Shown: positions 41,140-51,130 of the stretch, piece by piece
How positions within the stretch are numbered: position 1 is the stretch's first letter
How the letters are laid out: each line of letters starts with the position of its first letter
Source: Fodinicola acaciae
GTDB lineage: Bacteria; Actinomycetota; Actinomycetes; Mycobacteriales; HKI-0501
Reading direction: 5' to 3'
Assembly: GCF_010993745.1 (NCBI RefSeq)
Contig: NZ_WOTN01000004.1
Coordinates: 1-64,000 of the forward strand
Length of the DNA stretch: 64,000 nucleotides
Program-made: the position numbers and the translations under genes
Notes under the pieces: generated by a model
The model's database searches: none
Told to the model about the DNA's origin: nothing
Seen by the model: only the letters and a program-made list of their open reading frames with translations

Positions 41140-42143
41140 TGGCTCAGGTAGCGGCTCGCGTGGTGGCGCACATCGTCCCGCGGCTGCCGCGACCGATCCA
41201 GCCATTACTCCGGCCACTACTGCGATGGGTACTCGCGCCGCTGCTGACCGTGCTCGTCGCGTCGTTCGTGATCTTCGCGGCGCTAGCTCAAGCACCAGGA
41301 GACCCCGTGTACCGGCTCCTAGGCAACCATGCGACACCGGCCCAGGCGGCGTACCTGCGACATACGCTCGGGCTCGACCAGCCCATGTTGGTCCGCTACG
41401 GGCATTGGCTGGTCGGCGCGTTGCACGGCAACTTCGGTGATTCGATCACCTACCGCGCACCGGTGAGCACGCTCCTGGGCTCCCGGATCGAAACCACGCT
41501 GTTTCTTGTCCTGTACGCCGGCGCGCTGTGCCTCATCGTCGGCGTGGTCCTGGGCGTGATGAGCGCGACGATCCGGCCATTGTCGCCGGTGATCGCCGCG
41601 ACTAGCGGGATCGGCGTCGCCATTCCCGGATTCGTGGCAGCGATCCTGTTGATCTCGATCTTCTCCTTGGCTCTGGGCTGGTTTCCCACTGGCGGCGCCG
41701 GCAGCGGGTTTAGCGACCGGCTCTGGCACATGACGTTGCCGGCGGCGGCGCTGGCGACCTCCTGGGCGGCCTACCTCACCCAGGTCACCCGCAGCGCTCT
41801 CGTCGAACAGCGTGGCAAAGAGCATGTGGAGACCGCGCGCATGCGGGGGCTGTCCACCACGCGGATCTTCCGCCACCACGTCGCCCGTAATGCCGCCCCA
41901 CCGGTACTGACCGTGTCGGCGTTGACAGTCGCCGGTCTGATTATCGGAGCGGTGACCGTGGAGGCCGCTTTTGGCATCGACGGCGTTGGCTCCTTCCTGG
42001 TCACCTCGATCCAGGCGAAGGACTACAACGTCGTCGAAGCGTTGAGCGTGCTCATCGTCGTCGTGTTCATCGCGGCCACAACCCTGATCGACATCGCCGA
42101 GGTCCTCCTGGACCCTCGCCTTCGCGGGAAGGCCAGCCAATGA
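41139..42143 (+). CDS. ABC permease, DppB type
   Basis: A 334-residue integral membrane protein with about six helices. The N-terminal signature APGDPVYRLLG and the EAA loop (EHVETARMRGLSTTRIFRHHVARNA) are those of peptide/nickel permeases. TVEAAFGIDGVGSFLV is the usual FxxPGxG-like region. Starts in a one-base overlap with the lipoprotein gene and overlaps the next permease by four bases. Confidence 0.9.
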   Translation: MAQVAARVVAHIVPRLPRPIQPLLRPLLRWVLAPLLTVLVASFVIFAALAQAPGDPVYRLLGNHATPAQAAYLRHTLGLDQPMLVRYGHWLVGALHGNFGDSITYRAPVSTLLGSRIETTLFLVLYAGALCLIVGVVLGVMSATIRPLSPVIAATSGIGVAIPGFVAAILLISIFSLALGWFPTGGAGSGFSDRLWHMTLPAAALATSWAAYLTQVTRSALVEQRGKEHVETARMRGLSTTRIFRHHVARNAAPPVLTVSALTVAGLIIGAVTVEAAFGIDGVGSFLVTSIQAKDYNVVEALSVLIVVVFIAATTLIDIAEVLLDPRLRGKASQ

Positions 42144-42991
42144 CGACCCTGACCAGTGCGTCCAAGATCGCTCGTTTGCGACTGCCCACGGTCGGTGATC
42201 CGGCGATGCCGCTCATCGCCGGCGTGTGTGTGTTGCTGGTGCTGTTCGCCGTCGTGGGGCCATTGCTCACGGCGTGGGAGCCATCTGCCCTGGATCCGGC
42301 CAGCGCCAACGTCGGCCCGAGCGCGAATCACTGGTTGGGAACGGACTACCTCGGCCGTGATCTGTACAGCCGGGCCGCCTACGGTGCACGCATCAGCTTG
42401 CTCGGCGCGGCGCTGGTCGTGGCCGTGACGACCATCTTCGCGGTCGCCACGGCGCTGTCCGCGGCATGGTTCGGTGGCTGGGTCGACACGGTGCTCAGTC
42501 GCGCCATGGACATCCTGTTCGCGTTTCCGAGCCTGCTGTTCGCTCTCATCGCTGTCGCCGTGTTCGGCACCGGGCTCACCGCTCCCGTCATCGCCCTGGC
42601 GATCGCGTACCTGCCCTATCTCGGCCGTGTCATGCGCACGGTCGCACTGCGCGAGCGGAACATGGCCTACATCGAAGCTTGCGCGCTCGCGGGTATTCCG
42701 ACCTGGCGGATCTGGTTGCGCCACCTCCTACCGGCCTTGCTGCCCTACCTACGTGCCCAAGCCACGATCGCGTTCGGCTACGCGATCGCCGACCTCGCCG
42801 CGATCTCTTTCATCGGGCTGGGGGTTCAGGCGCCCATCGCCGACTGGGGTGTGATGGTGGCCGAGGGCCGTGAGCCGTTGCTGAGCCGCTATCCGCTCGA
42901 ATCGGTCGTCGCCGGCCTGCTCATCGTCGTGACCGTCGTCGCGTTCAACCTGCTCGGTGAGCGACTCAGCGCCCGGGCCGAGGCCCAATGA
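42140..42991 (+). CDS. ABC permease, DppC type
   Basis: A 283-residue membrane protein. HWLGTDYLGRDLYSRAAYGARISL is the hallmark DppC/OppC N-terminal loop, and AYIEACALAGIPTWRIWLRHLLP is the EAA motif contacting the ATPase. It forms the heterodimeric channel with the DppB-type subunit. ATGA overlaps on both sides. Confidence 0.9.
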   Translation: MTTLTSASKIARLRLPTVGDPAMPLIAGVCVLLVLFAVVGPLLTAWEPSALDPASANVGPSANHWLGTDYLGRDLYSRAAYGARISLLGAALVVAVTTIFAVATALSAAWFGGWVDTVLSRAMDILFAFPSLLFALIAVAVFGTGLTAPVIALAIAYLPYLGRVMRTVALRERNMAYIEACALAGIPTWRIWLRHLLPALLPYLRAQATIAFGYAIADLAAISFIGLGVQAPIADWGVMVAEGREPLLSRYPLESVVAGLLIVVTVVAFNLLGERLSARAEAQ

Positions 42992-44040
42992 GCACTCGGA
43001 GCACAATGAGCACCCGAGCCGCCGACCCACAGCATGCCGACCGGCCCCACGAGCACACCTCGTTGCTGGAGGTGTCCGAGTTGAGCATCGACCTGCCCGT
43101 TGGTCGCGAACGCCGCAGAGTCGTCGGTGATGTGTCGCTCTCGCTGGTCAAGGGCGAATCTCTCGGCCTGGTTGGCGAATCCGGCTCCGGCAAGAGCATC
43201 ACCTCACGTGCGATCTTGCGGGTGCTGCCCCGCACCGCACGCGTCGGTGGCAACGTCACCTACGACGGCTCGGACGTCTACCGCATGGGCCGCAAGCAAC
43301 TGCGGGCATGGCACGCCAGCCGCGTCGCCATGATCTACCAGGACCCCAGGGCCCACATCAACCCTCTGCACACGGTGGGTGATTTCATCACCGAGCAGCT
43401 ACGGGAAACCGCCGTTAGTCGCGACGACGCGGAACGGCGCGCGGCGTCCCTGTTGGCGCAGGTCGGCATCCCCGACGCGGACCGACGGCTGCGCCAATAC
43501 CCGCATCAACTGTCGGGTGGGTTGCTACAACGCGTCATGATCGCGTCGTCGCTGTTGTGCGAGCCGGAGATGTTGATCGCCGACGAACCCACCACCGCGC
43601 TGGATGTCACCACCCAAGCCGATGTAGTGGCCACCATGAACGAGCTGCGCGACCAGCGTGAACTCGGCCTGATCTTCATCACTCACGACCTCGACCTGGC
43701 CGCCGCGGTGACCAACCGCATCGCCGTCATGTACGCCGGCACCGTCGTGGAGGTCGGAACGTCGGCGGCGGTGACCACCACTCCCCGTCACCCCTACACG
43801 GCCGGGCTGTTGCGCTCGCGGCCCAGCGCCGTGCGCAAGGCTGTGCTGGAGCCGATCCCCGGACGGGCGTTGAGTTCCTGGGAGGTGGAGCGCGGATGCG
43901 CGTTCGCCAGCCGCTGCACCTTCGCCACCGACCACTGCCGACAGCAGGCACCGCAACCACGTCAGCTCGAATCCACCACCGTCGCGTGCCACCGGGCCGA
44001 CGAACTCGCCGACCAGCTCAGCCTCGGGGGTGAGCGATGA
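42988..44040 (+). CDS. ABC ATPase, DppD type
   Basis: A 350-residue ATPase. Walker A GESGSGKS, signature LSGGLLQRV, Walker B LLIADEPTTALDVT, H-loop FITHDLD. The C-terminal peptide-transporter extension has a Cys-containing motif, GCAFASRCTFATDHC. A second in-frame ATG lies a few codons in. Overlaps the second ATPase by four bases. Confidence 0.9.
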   Translation: MSTRSTMSTRAADPQHADRPHEHTSLLEVSELSIDLPVGRERRRVVGDVSLSLVKGESLGLVGESGSGKSITSRAILRVLPRTARVGGNVTYDGSDVYRMGRKQLRAWHASRVAMIYQDPRAHINPLHTVGDFITEQLRETAVSRDDAERRAASLLAQVGIPDADRRLRQYPHQLSGGLLQRVMIASSLLCEPEMLIADEPTTALDVTTQADVVATMNELRDQRELGLIFITHDLDLAAAVTNRIAVMYAGTVVEVGTSAAVTTTPRHPYTAGLLRSRPSAVRKAVLEPIPGRALSSWEVERGCAFASRCTFATDHCRQQAPQPRQLESTTVACHRADELADQLSLGGER

Positions 44041-44849
44041 GCACATTGCTGACGGTGCAGAACCTGCGTAAGCAGTATGACCTACCCGGCGGCGGCCAGC
44101 CGCTCATCGCCGTCGAGGACGTGTCCTTCTCTCTGGCCTCCGGCGATTCGCTGGCGGTGGTCGGCGAATCAGGCTCAGGCAAGACCACCTGCGCGCGCAT
44201 CATCGCCGGGCTGGAGCACGCCACCTCAGGCACGGTGACCGTCGCCGACAAAACCGTCAGCCGTGGACGCAATATCCGTGCCGGCGCAGCACAGATGGTC
44301 TTCCAAGATCCGTACGCCTCCCTGGACCCCCGCCAACGCGTCGACGCCGCCATCGAAGAAGTCCTGGCCGTGCATGGACACCGGCGTGGGCCGCAACGCA
44401 AGCAGCTGGCGGCAGAGCTCCTTGACAAGGTCGGCCTCGACGAGCGTGTCGCCGGCTCCCTACCCAAGCGGCTGTCCGGCGGGCAACGGCAGCGCGTCGC
44501 CATCGCACGAGCCCTGGCGGCGCGCCCACAACTGCTCATCCTCGATGAAGCCGTCGCCGCGTTGGACGTCTCAGTGCAAGCACAGGTACTCAACCTGCTC
44601 GCCGACCTGCGCGAGCGCGAAGGCCTGACCTACCTGTTCGTCTCCCATGATCTGGCGGTCGTACGTCAGGTCAGCACTCACTGCATCGTGATGTACCAGG
44701 GACGCATCGTCGAACGAGGCCGGACCGAGGACGTCCTCGACCACCCAGCCGACCCCTACACACAGGGACTGCTGGACGCGCTACCCCGGCCCGGCTGGAT
44801 CCCACGACACCGCTCCACCCTGTCCACGGCTACCCAGCCCACCTCCTAA
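44037..44849 (+). CDS. ABC ATPase, DppF type
   Basis: A 270-residue ATPase: Walker A GESGSGKTT, signature LSGGQRQRV, Walker B LLILDEAVAALDVS (DEAVAALD instead of the common DEPTSALD), H-loop FVSHDLA. Shorter than DppD because the Cys-rich extension is absent, as in many DppF proteins. Completes a five-gene importer with no missing part. Confidence 0.9.
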   Translation: MSTLLTVQNLRKQYDLPGGGQPLIAVEDVSFSLASGDSLAVVGESGSGKTTCARIIAGLEHATSGTVTVADKTVSRGRNIRAGAAQMVFQDPYASLDPRQRVDAAIEEVLAVHGHRRGPQRKQLAAELLDKVGLDERVAGSLPKRLSGGQRQRVAIARALAARPQLLILDEAVAALDVSVQAQVLNLLADLREREGLTYLFVSHDLAVVRQVSTHCIVMYQGRIVERGRTEDVLDHPADPYTQGLLDALPRPGWIPRHRSTLSTATQPTS

Positions 44850-44938
44850 GCGGTCCCTTACCCCTTTAGCCCCACCCCTGCGCACCCCTGTGAGCCCTGC
44901 GCTCGCCGCCCCAAGAGCAATTAGGAGAAAAACGCCCC

Positions 44939-45433
44939 ATGCCACTCGACCTCAACAACACCGAGGACGTCCAGACCATCCATATCGATCACCCCCGCGA
45001 CGCCCTCAGCCTGATCGGAAAGAGGTTCGTCTCGCCCTGGTTCTCCATGGACCATGACCGCGCCGAGCTGTGGGAACAAGGCACCTACCTCGATCTGATC
45101 CCGGATGCCTATTACGAGGAGGGCTACGGCGACGGCCTCGTCGAGGGCTACCACCTCCTCGGGATGCTCGACTACCTGATGAATCAAGTGCTGACCACCG
45201 GCGGACGGTGGGTCACCTGGAACTACGGCCTCGACCGAGTCCGCTTCGTCAGTGTCATCCGCGAGCGCGACCGTTTCCGACTCACCGGGTCGATCGTCAA
45301 CGTCGAAGAGCGAAAACAAGGCTTCCTGGTCACCAACGACATCGTCGCCGAGGTCCACGGCCGCGAGAAACCCGGCTTCATCGCCACGCAACTGGCCCTC
45401 TGGACCACCATCGGCGAGCCCGACCCGACCTGA
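44939..45433 (+). CDS. MaoC-like hot-dog protein with altered catalytic site (module 2)
   Basis: A 164-residue paralogue of the protein at 30538: FVSPWFSMDHDRAELWEQGTY, GLVEGYHLLGMLDYL, NYGLDRVRFVSVIRERDRFRLTGSI. As in copy 1, the hydratase Asp/His and AHG residues are replaced, so standard enoyl-CoA hydration is doubtful. ATG is preceded by AGGAGAAAAA. Followed by the acyl-CoA ligase, the reverse gene order from module 1. Confidence 0.65.
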   Translation: MPLDLNNTEDVQTIHIDHPRDALSLIGKRFVSPWFSMDHDRAELWEQGTYLDLIPDAYYEEGYGDGLVEGYHLLGMLDYLMNQVLTTGGRWVTWNYGLDRVRFVSVIRERDRFRLTGSIVNVEERKQGFLVTNDIVAEVHGREKPGFIATQLALWTTIGEPDPT

Positions 45434-45516
45434 ACCACCCACGGCGGCACTGCCACCAGCGTCGCCGTCGCCTACACCCCTTGTATCCCCCGGCCGCACC
45501 ACACATCGGAGCACAC

Positions 45517-47112
45517 GTGACCACCCAGCAGTCCCTACAGATCAAGCTTGCCGACCACCACCTGGCGTTGCTCGGCAAGACCATCCCGCAAGCCCTCGAC
45601 CATGCAGCACGGACGTGGGGCGACCGGCCCGCACTGTCGTTCGTCGAAGCACCCGACCGTCTGTCCTGGACGGAGCTCGCTGATGAGGTCGCGCGTGTCC
45701 GGACCGGATTGACCAATCTCGGTCTGGTCCGCGGTGAGCGGGTCGGCATCATGACGATGAACCAGATCGAGTTCCCGCTCGCGTGGCTGGCCGTCATCGA
45801 CGCCGGCGCGGTCGCGGTGCCCCTCAACCCGAAATACACCCGCCGCGAGATCGAGTTCCTGCTCGACGACGTCGACGCGAACTGGCTGATCACCACCAAC
45901 GACGTGCTGCGCGAACACGACAGCGCCACGTTCGCCACCGTTCCGGCCGAGCACGTGATCGTCGCCGGCGACAGCGCGCCGGACACGGCGACGCGGTTCG
46001 CTGACTTACGGGCCATCCTGGCGACGTCGCGCACCTACGAGGCAGATGTGCTGGACCTGATCGGCATCCAGTTCACCTCCGGCAGCACCGGACTGCCCAA
46101 GGGATGCATGCTGACCCATCAGTACTGGGTCGACGCTGGCGCCTATGGTGCCGCGTTGTTCGGGGACCCGCAGCACATCCTGGCCGACCACCCGTTCTAC
46201 TACATGCAGAACCAGGCATACTTCTTCCAGGCGCTCGCCTCCGGCGGACAGCTTCACATCACGCCCGGCCTGAGCCGCCGCAAGTTCATGCAGTGGTTGG
46301 TCGACTACGAGATCGATCACGCGTGGATCGACGAGGACCTGCTCGAACAGCCCGTGACCGAGCTCGACACGCAGCTCAAGCTCAAGCTGGCACCGGTGGA
46401 AGGGATGCCGCCGGAGTTGCACAAGGCACTGGAAGAACGCTTCGGCCTCAAGGCCCGCGACCTGTACGCCAGCACCGAGGTGCACGGCGGCACGTTTCAC
46501 CCGTGGGATCGTGACGACCTCGTCGGGTCGGGAAGCATGGGTCTGGCCTTCCCCAACCGTGAAACCAAAATTGTCGACTCGGACTTCAACGAGGTACCCC
46601 CTGGCGCTCCCGGAGAATTGGTCATCCGCGGACCGGGAATGATGCTCGGCTATTGGAACCGGCCCGAGGCCAACGCCGAGCTGTTCCTTCCCGGCGGTTG
46701 GTTCCGGACCGGCGACATCGTCCGCAAGACCGACGACGGCTACCACTACTACATTGGCCGGGTACGGGACGTGATCCGTCGAAGCGGCGAGAACATCGCC
46801 GCCGCCGAGGTCGAACAGCAGATCCAGTCAATGCCCGGCGTCCAGGAAGTGGCCGCCATCCCCGTCCCGGACGACGACCGGGACGAAGAGGTCAAGGTGA
46901 TCATCGTCGCTTCCCCCGGCGCAGAACTCAGCGCCGAACAGGTCATCGCATGGGCACGGGAACGACTGGCAAAATTCAAGGTGCCCCGCTATGTCGAGTT
47001 CCGCGACAGCCTGCCGCACCTCGGCAGCGGCAAAATCGCCAAGGCAGAACTCAAAGCCGAGGAGCCGTTCACCGACGCGGTGATCGACACCAAGCCAGGC
47101 GCACGGCAGTAG
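45517..47112 (+). CDS. Acyl-CoA ligase (AMP-forming), module 2
   Basis: A 531-residue enzyme from GTG after CGGAG. P-loop IQFTSGSTGLPKG, A5 DLYASTEVHGG, A7 Asp WFRTGDIV, hinge GRVRDVIRRSGENIA, A10 Lys SGKIAKAEL. Clear paralogue of the ligase at 31007 (e.g. RPEANAELFLPGGWFRTGD versus RPDANAELLIDGGWFRTGD). Two copies may act on two acids released from related substrates. A longer upstream frame exists but overlaps the MaoC-like gene and is rejected. Confidence 0.9.
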   Translation: MTTQQSLQIKLADHHLALLGKTIPQALDHAARTWGDRPALSFVEAPDRLSWTELADEVARVRTGLTNLGLVRGERVGIMTMNQIEFPLAWLAVIDAGAVAVPLNPKYTRREIEFLLDDVDANWLITTNDVLREHDSATFATVPAEHVIVAGDSAPDTATRFADLRAILATSRTYEADVLDLIGIQFTSGSTGLPKGCMLTHQYWVDAGAYGAALFGDPQHILADHPFYYMQNQAYFFQALASGGQLHITPGLSRRKFMQWLVDYEIDHAWIDEDLLEQPVTELDTQLKLKLAPVEGMPPELHKALEERFGLKARDLYASTEVHGGTFHPWDRDDLVGSGSMGLAFPNRETKIVDSDFNEVPPGAPGELVIRGPGMMLGYWNRPEANAELFLPGGWFRTGDIVRKTDDGYHYYIGRVRDVIRRSGENIAAAEVEQQIQSMPGVQEVAAIPVPDDDRDEEVKVIIVASPGAELSAEQVIAWARERLAKFKVPRYVEFRDSLPHLGSGKIAKAELKAEEPFTDAVIDTKPGARQ

Positions 47113-47154
47113 TAGCTCGGCAGCTCGGTACGCGAATAGGAAAGGGACGATGCG

Positions 47155-47757
47155 TTGCCTCGATCGATAGATCGGACTCAGCGGCGACTTGAGGTAGCCA
47201 GGGCCGCCGCCCGCCTGTTGGCGGCCGGTGGCCCGAACGCGGTAACACTGCGTTCGCTCGCCGACGAACTCGGCGGATCGATCACGCTGGTCACGCATTA
47301 CTTCCCCAACCGCAGCGCGATCTTCGAGGCGATTCAGGAGCTGTTGCTGATGGAAGGCGTGCGAGAACTCGCCGAAATCAGCGAGGATCTGTCGCAGACA
47401 GACAGGTTACGAGCCTTCCTGGAATGGCTGCTGCCGACCACCATCGAGTCCCTGGAGCTCGAGCGCATCCGCGTCGCGATGGTCACGGAGGCCGATCCGT
47501 CACTCAACCTCCGCCAGATGGTCGACCGGTGGGAGCGGGAGATGCGCGAGGCGATCTCCCGCTTCGTCGCGCCACTGGTCGGCCGGTCGGCGCTGCCGTT
47601 CTACGTCGACCTCGTCCGCGTGGTGCACAACGGCGTCGCGCTCTCGGCTGTCGAGCATCCCGATTACTGGACGCGTGAGCGGCAGCTGGCGTTCATCGAC
47701 GCTGTCGTACCGCTCATCGAACACACCGGATCAGCACTGACACCTCGTCAAAGCTAG
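47155..47757 (+). CDS. TetR family regulator (module 2)
   Basis: A 200-residue TetR protein from TTG: VARAAARLLAAGGPNAVTLRSLADELGGSITLVTHYFPNRSAIFEAI is the DNA-binding domain. Paralogue of the regulator at 29779 across its length (e.g. LEWLLPTTIESLELERIRVAMVTEAD versus ILWFIPETDADITMERARIQLMAQTE). Last gene of the rightward run from 39454; likely controls that run. The 275 bases after it hold no gene. Confidence 0.9.
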   Translation: MPRSIDRTQRRLEVARAAARLLAAGGPNAVTLRSLADELGGSITLVTHYFPNRSAIFEAIQELLLMEGVRELAEISEDLSQTDRLRAFLEWLLPTTIESLELERIRVAMVTEADPSLNLRQMVDRWEREMREAISRFVAPLVGRSALPFYVDLVRVVHNGVALSAVEHPDYWTRERQLAFIDAVVPLIEHTGSALTPRQS

Positions 47758-48032
47758 TGAGCCCCGGCCGCCCCGTTGTCCGTCGCTGTCGCTGCGTCAC
47801 GACACCGTATATCCCTCCCGGGAGCACCATGCCTGAACGGACATGAACATCCTCCTCCACCACCGAAAACCTTCACCACGCCAAACTCGGGGTGCCGTGC
47901 CACCACCGCCAGCTCTGGCCGTCAGCCTCGTGCAGCCGTCCTGGTCCCGGCTCGACGACGTCGAGCTCCACGTCAACGCATTTGTGACGACCGTGACCGC
48001 CGATCTGGCGTCTATGGGGAGTCGCTATGCGG

Positions 48033-49298
48033 TTATGTGCTCGTTCCTTTCGTGTTCGCGGCCTTGAGCGTCAGGTCACCGCTTATACGGTCGGCCGCGT
48101 GCTCGCCGCTGCGGATGGCGCCTTCCATCAGCCCGGTGAACTTGGCGTCGGCGTACTCGCCGGCGAAGTAGATCGGTCCCACCGGCGCCACCAACTGGAC
48201 GAAGTCATCGGCGGTGAACCCAGGGCTGGGTGCGGAGTAAGCACCCCGGGCCAGCGGATCGAGACTCCACATAGTCATCACCGGAGTGCGTGCCCGGTCG
48301 AATGCGAGATTCGGTCGCATGCCGTGGGTAGCGTTGATCCACAACATCGGGCCGTCCCGCAGTCCAGCTTCTGTCATCGCCGGCTCTGAGCCCATGAACC
48401 CGTTCAGGACGGGGGCCACCTTCCCGGCGGCGTCGATCGCTGTCCAGTTCCAGCACCGGTGGCGCACCGACATCACCGCGCTCGTGGCTGGGCGCTCGCG
48501 CAACGGGAGGTGGAGCTTGGCCGCATGCCCTTGCCTCGTCCGGCCGAGCACAGCACGTTTCCAGGACGGCAGCGGCAAGGCGATCGCATCGTCATCATGC
48601 ACAAGCGGGAGCGGCAGAGCGATCACGACAGCGTCGAAGACTGCCTCGCCAGTTTCCGTGCGAATCACCGCGCCACGTTCGTCATATGAGACGCTGCGGA
48701 CACGCTGGCGAAGTCTGACCACGTCGCCCAGGAGCTGGGCGAGCCGGTCCGGCAGGCGTTGGTTACCGCCGCCGACACGCCAACTCGGCAGCGGCTCGAA
48801 TGACGCCGCATGCTCCAGCGCAGACGAGGCGACCTCGCCAGCGTTGACTGCCGCCGAGATCTCGATCCGTGCCCGGAGCGCTTCGATCAACGCAGGCGTC
48901 GAATCGAGCAGCTTGATGGCCTCAGCAGCGGTCGGCATGCCGGACAGCGAGCGGGCGATCTCAGCCGCTCTCCGCCCGGCCGAAGCGATCTCGTCCGTAC
49001 CGATCTCGGGCGTCTCGGCGAGAGCGCGTACGTAGTAGCTCATGCCGGTGTCGACGAGAGAAAGATCCACCCGTTCCAGCAGGCGCCGCATGGCATCGTA
49101 GCCGTGGAGGACGAACTCCGCCCCGCGCTCGATGACCGCAGGTCCCAGAGCCGTATCGAGCGCCTCGGACCAAACTCGCCCTCCAACACGGTCGCGCGCC
49201 TCGAAGACCTCGACGATGCAGCCGCGCTCACGGAGTCTGATAGCGGCGGCGAGACCAGCAAGACCAGCACCGACCACCGCGACGCGAAAAACCATCAT
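48033..49298 (-). CDS. Flavin amine oxidase (3)
   Basis: A 421-residue amine oxidase: FRVAVVGAGLAGLAAAIRL, VEVFEARDRVGGRVWS, and a C-terminal FAGEYADAKFTGLMEGAIRSGEHAA that lines FAD. More diverged from the other two flavin amine oxidases than they are from typical relatives, so the three probably take different amines. It is in a leftward set with a cupin and a class III aminotransferase. Confidence 0.85.
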   Translation of the reverse strand: MMVFRVAVVGAGLAGLAAAIRLRERGCIVEVFEARDRVGGRVWSEALDTALGPAVIERGAEFVLHGYDAMRRLLERVDLSLVDTGMSYYVRALAETPEIGTDEIASAGRRAAEIARSLSGMPTAAEAIKLLDSTPALIEALRARIEISAAVNAGEVASSALEHAASFEPLPSWRVGGGNQRLPDRLAQLLGDVVRLRQRVRSVSYDERGAVIRTETGEAVFDAVVIALPLPLVHDDDAIALPLPSWKRAVLGRTRQGHAAKLHLPLRERPATSAVMSVRHRCWNWTAIDAAGKVAPVLNGFMGSEPAMTEAGLRDGPMLWINATHGMRPNLAFDRARTPVMTMWSLDPLARGAYSAPSPGFTADDFVQLVAPVGPIYFAGEYADAKFTGLMEGAIRSGEHAADRISGDLTLKAANTKGTST

Positions 49299-49338
49299 GA
49301 GAGCCTCTCCGCGACGTTATTTATCCAGCGGACAATGC

Positions 49339-49719
49339 CTAGGCTGCCGGTGTGACGTAGATTTTTCGGATGCGTTCCTTGACCGTCCAGGTGGTCCGAT
49401 CGCCTCGCCTGAAGCGCATCATGTCGCCAGGTTTCAGCAGTTGAGGCTGGCCGTCGTTGACGGTCACGACCGCGGACCCCGCGATCACGACAAGGAACTC
49501 GTCGGCTTCCACGTCGCGGCATCCGCCCGCCGACATTTCCCACACACCGACCTCAACTGGTTCCGCGTAGGTCAGCAGTTCCATCAAACCGGCTTGTGGC
49601 AGCCCCTGGATCACGGTGGACGCGTCAATCGGTTCGAGCCGGATATCGAGGTCGTCAACCGACTTCGACGCGGTCAGATCGATCCTTGTAGCGTCACGCT
49701 GCCCGTCATTCTCATTCAT
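49339..49719 (-). CDS. Cupin (Cupin_3/DUF861 type)
   Basis: A 126-residue single-cupin protein. VGVWEMSAGGCRDVEADEFLVVIAGSAVVTV and LLKPGDMMRFRRGDRTTWTVKERIRKIYV are the Cupin_3 pattern seen next to amino-group metabolism (ureidoglycine aminohydrolase relatives). Metal His residues of classical cupins are not evident. ATG MNENDGQ was preferred to a longer start overlapping the aminotransferase. Lies between aminotransferase and amine oxidase. Confidence 0.8.
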   Translation of the reverse strand: MNENDGQRDATRIDLTASKSVDDLDIRLEPIDASTVIQGLPQAGLMELLTYAEPVEVGVWEMSAGGCRDVEADEFLVVIAGSAVVTVNDGQPQLLKPGDMMRFRRGDRTTWTVKERIRKIYVTPAA

Positions 49720-49783
49720 CGTCGTCGCCGTCCCTGTTTCGAGGTTATAAATCAGATCCGAAACCGAGGCTGCTCGTAGACCA

Positions 49784-51130
49784 TCATGAATCCAGCACAT
49801 CGCCCACAGCCTGCACGAGCTGTTCACAAGACCAACGGAACAGCTCCGGTGCCATTGTCAACGCCGGTTGCACTCGGTACACCCATTTCTCAGGTGCACT
49901 GATCCCGAACACGCCTCGACGTAACGCGGCCTGATGGAAAGCGGCCTGGACCGCAGTATTTGGCTGCTTGGTCTCTTTGTTGGTGACGAATTCGATGGCC
50001 GCCCAGGCTCCATACTGACGCACGTCACCCACCTCCTTATATTGATCGATGAGCGGCGGGAGTATGTCGAGGCCGATTCGCTCCAGCTCAAGGGCATTCC
50101 GCCGAGCTGGTTCGAGAAGATCCAATCCGGCGAGGGCCCCGGCGACCGCTGCCGGTTCCCACACATAGGTGCCGGTCGTGTAGACGTGAGAGTCCGCCAT
50201 GATCTCGTCGGTGCCGAGAATTGCCGCCATCGGCTGACCGCCGGCGGAAAATCCCTTTCCTACCAGCAGCATGTCGGGTTCCAGGCCCCACAGGTCGCCG
50301 GCCCACACCGGACCGGAACGTCCCATCCCTGACTGGATCTCGTCGCAAATGAGCAGCCAGCCGTGCTGCCGGCGCAGCCGCTCAAGGCCGTCCCAGAAGG
50401 CTTGCGAGGGCGCGTAAACGCCGAGCTCACCGGCGATCGGCTCGATCAGGACCGCGCCGATCTGCGTCGGCTCGACTTGGTGCCGGAGCAGCCACTGCTC
50501 GATGTAGTCGATGACGACGGTGTCATCGTGCGGACCAGGACCGGAGGTAAACGGGGCCCGGTAACGACTGGGATACGGGGCAAATACCAGGCCCGGAACG
50601 TAGGAGGCGTACCCAGAGGACTCAGAGGAGAGCTCGGTCGACGTCGTGGCCGCCAGGTAGGTCGACTCGCCGTGGTACTGCCCCAGGAACGCGAGGACCA
50701 TCGGCCGACCTGTCCTCTCGCGAGCGAACTTGATCGAACCCTCAACCGCCTCCGTTCCGGTGACCGTCGGCGCGACACGAGTGATGTTCCTCGGCGCCAA
50801 CGCGATCAGCCGCTCGGCCAGCTCCACCACCGGGGGCGACTGTAGGAAACACGAGATTTCCATGCCGTATCGATCCCATGCCTCCACAGTCGCCTCTCTG
50901 ACCTCCTTAGGGAACGCGCCGTACGGCGAGGCGCCCCAGGCAGAGAGATGATTCGCGAACGTGTTTCCATCGACATCGCGAAGGAAATCCTCCGAGGTCT
51001 TGCCGTCCAAGATGAATGGCGACCCTTCGCTCAGGTGCATTTGCCGGTAGAAAACTCTCCCCTGGCGTTCGAAGATCTCCCTCGAACGGGGGCCGGGAAG
51101 TTCGGTCGTTACCTTTGGAAAGGACGTCAT
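49784..51130 (-). CDS. Class III PLP aminotransferase
   Basis: A 448-residue class III aminotransferase. PLP Lys in DMLLVGKGFSAGGQPMAA, cofactor Asp in WLLICDEIQSGMGRSG, phosphate loop TVTGTEAVEGSIKFAR. Family members move the terminal amino group of omega-amino acids, diamines or ornithine-like compounds to pyruvate or 2-oxoglutarate. ATG follows GGGAG. Suited to diamine or amino-acid breakdown after amide hydrolysis. Confidence 0.9.
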   Translation of the reverse strand: MTSFPKVTTELPGPRSREIFERQGRVFYRQMHLSEGSPFILDGKTSEDFLRDVDGNTFANHLSAWGASPYGAFPKEVREATVEAWDRYGMEISCFLQSPPVVELAERLIALAPRNITRVAPTVTGTEAVEGSIKFARERTGRPMVLAFLGQYHGESTYLAATTSTELSSESSGYASYVPGLVFAPYPSRYRAPFTSGPGPHDDTVVIDYIEQWLLRHQVEPTQIGAVLIEPIAGELGVYAPSQAFWDGLERLRRQHGWLLICDEIQSGMGRSGPVWAGDLWGLEPDMLLVGKGFSAGGQPMAAILGTDEIMADSHVYTTGTYVWEPAAVAGALAGLDLLEPARRNALELERIGLDILPPLIDQYKEVGDVRQYGAWAAIEFVTNKETKQPNTAVQAAFHQAALRRGVFGISAPEKWVYRVQPALTMAPELFRWSCEQLVQAVGDVLDS

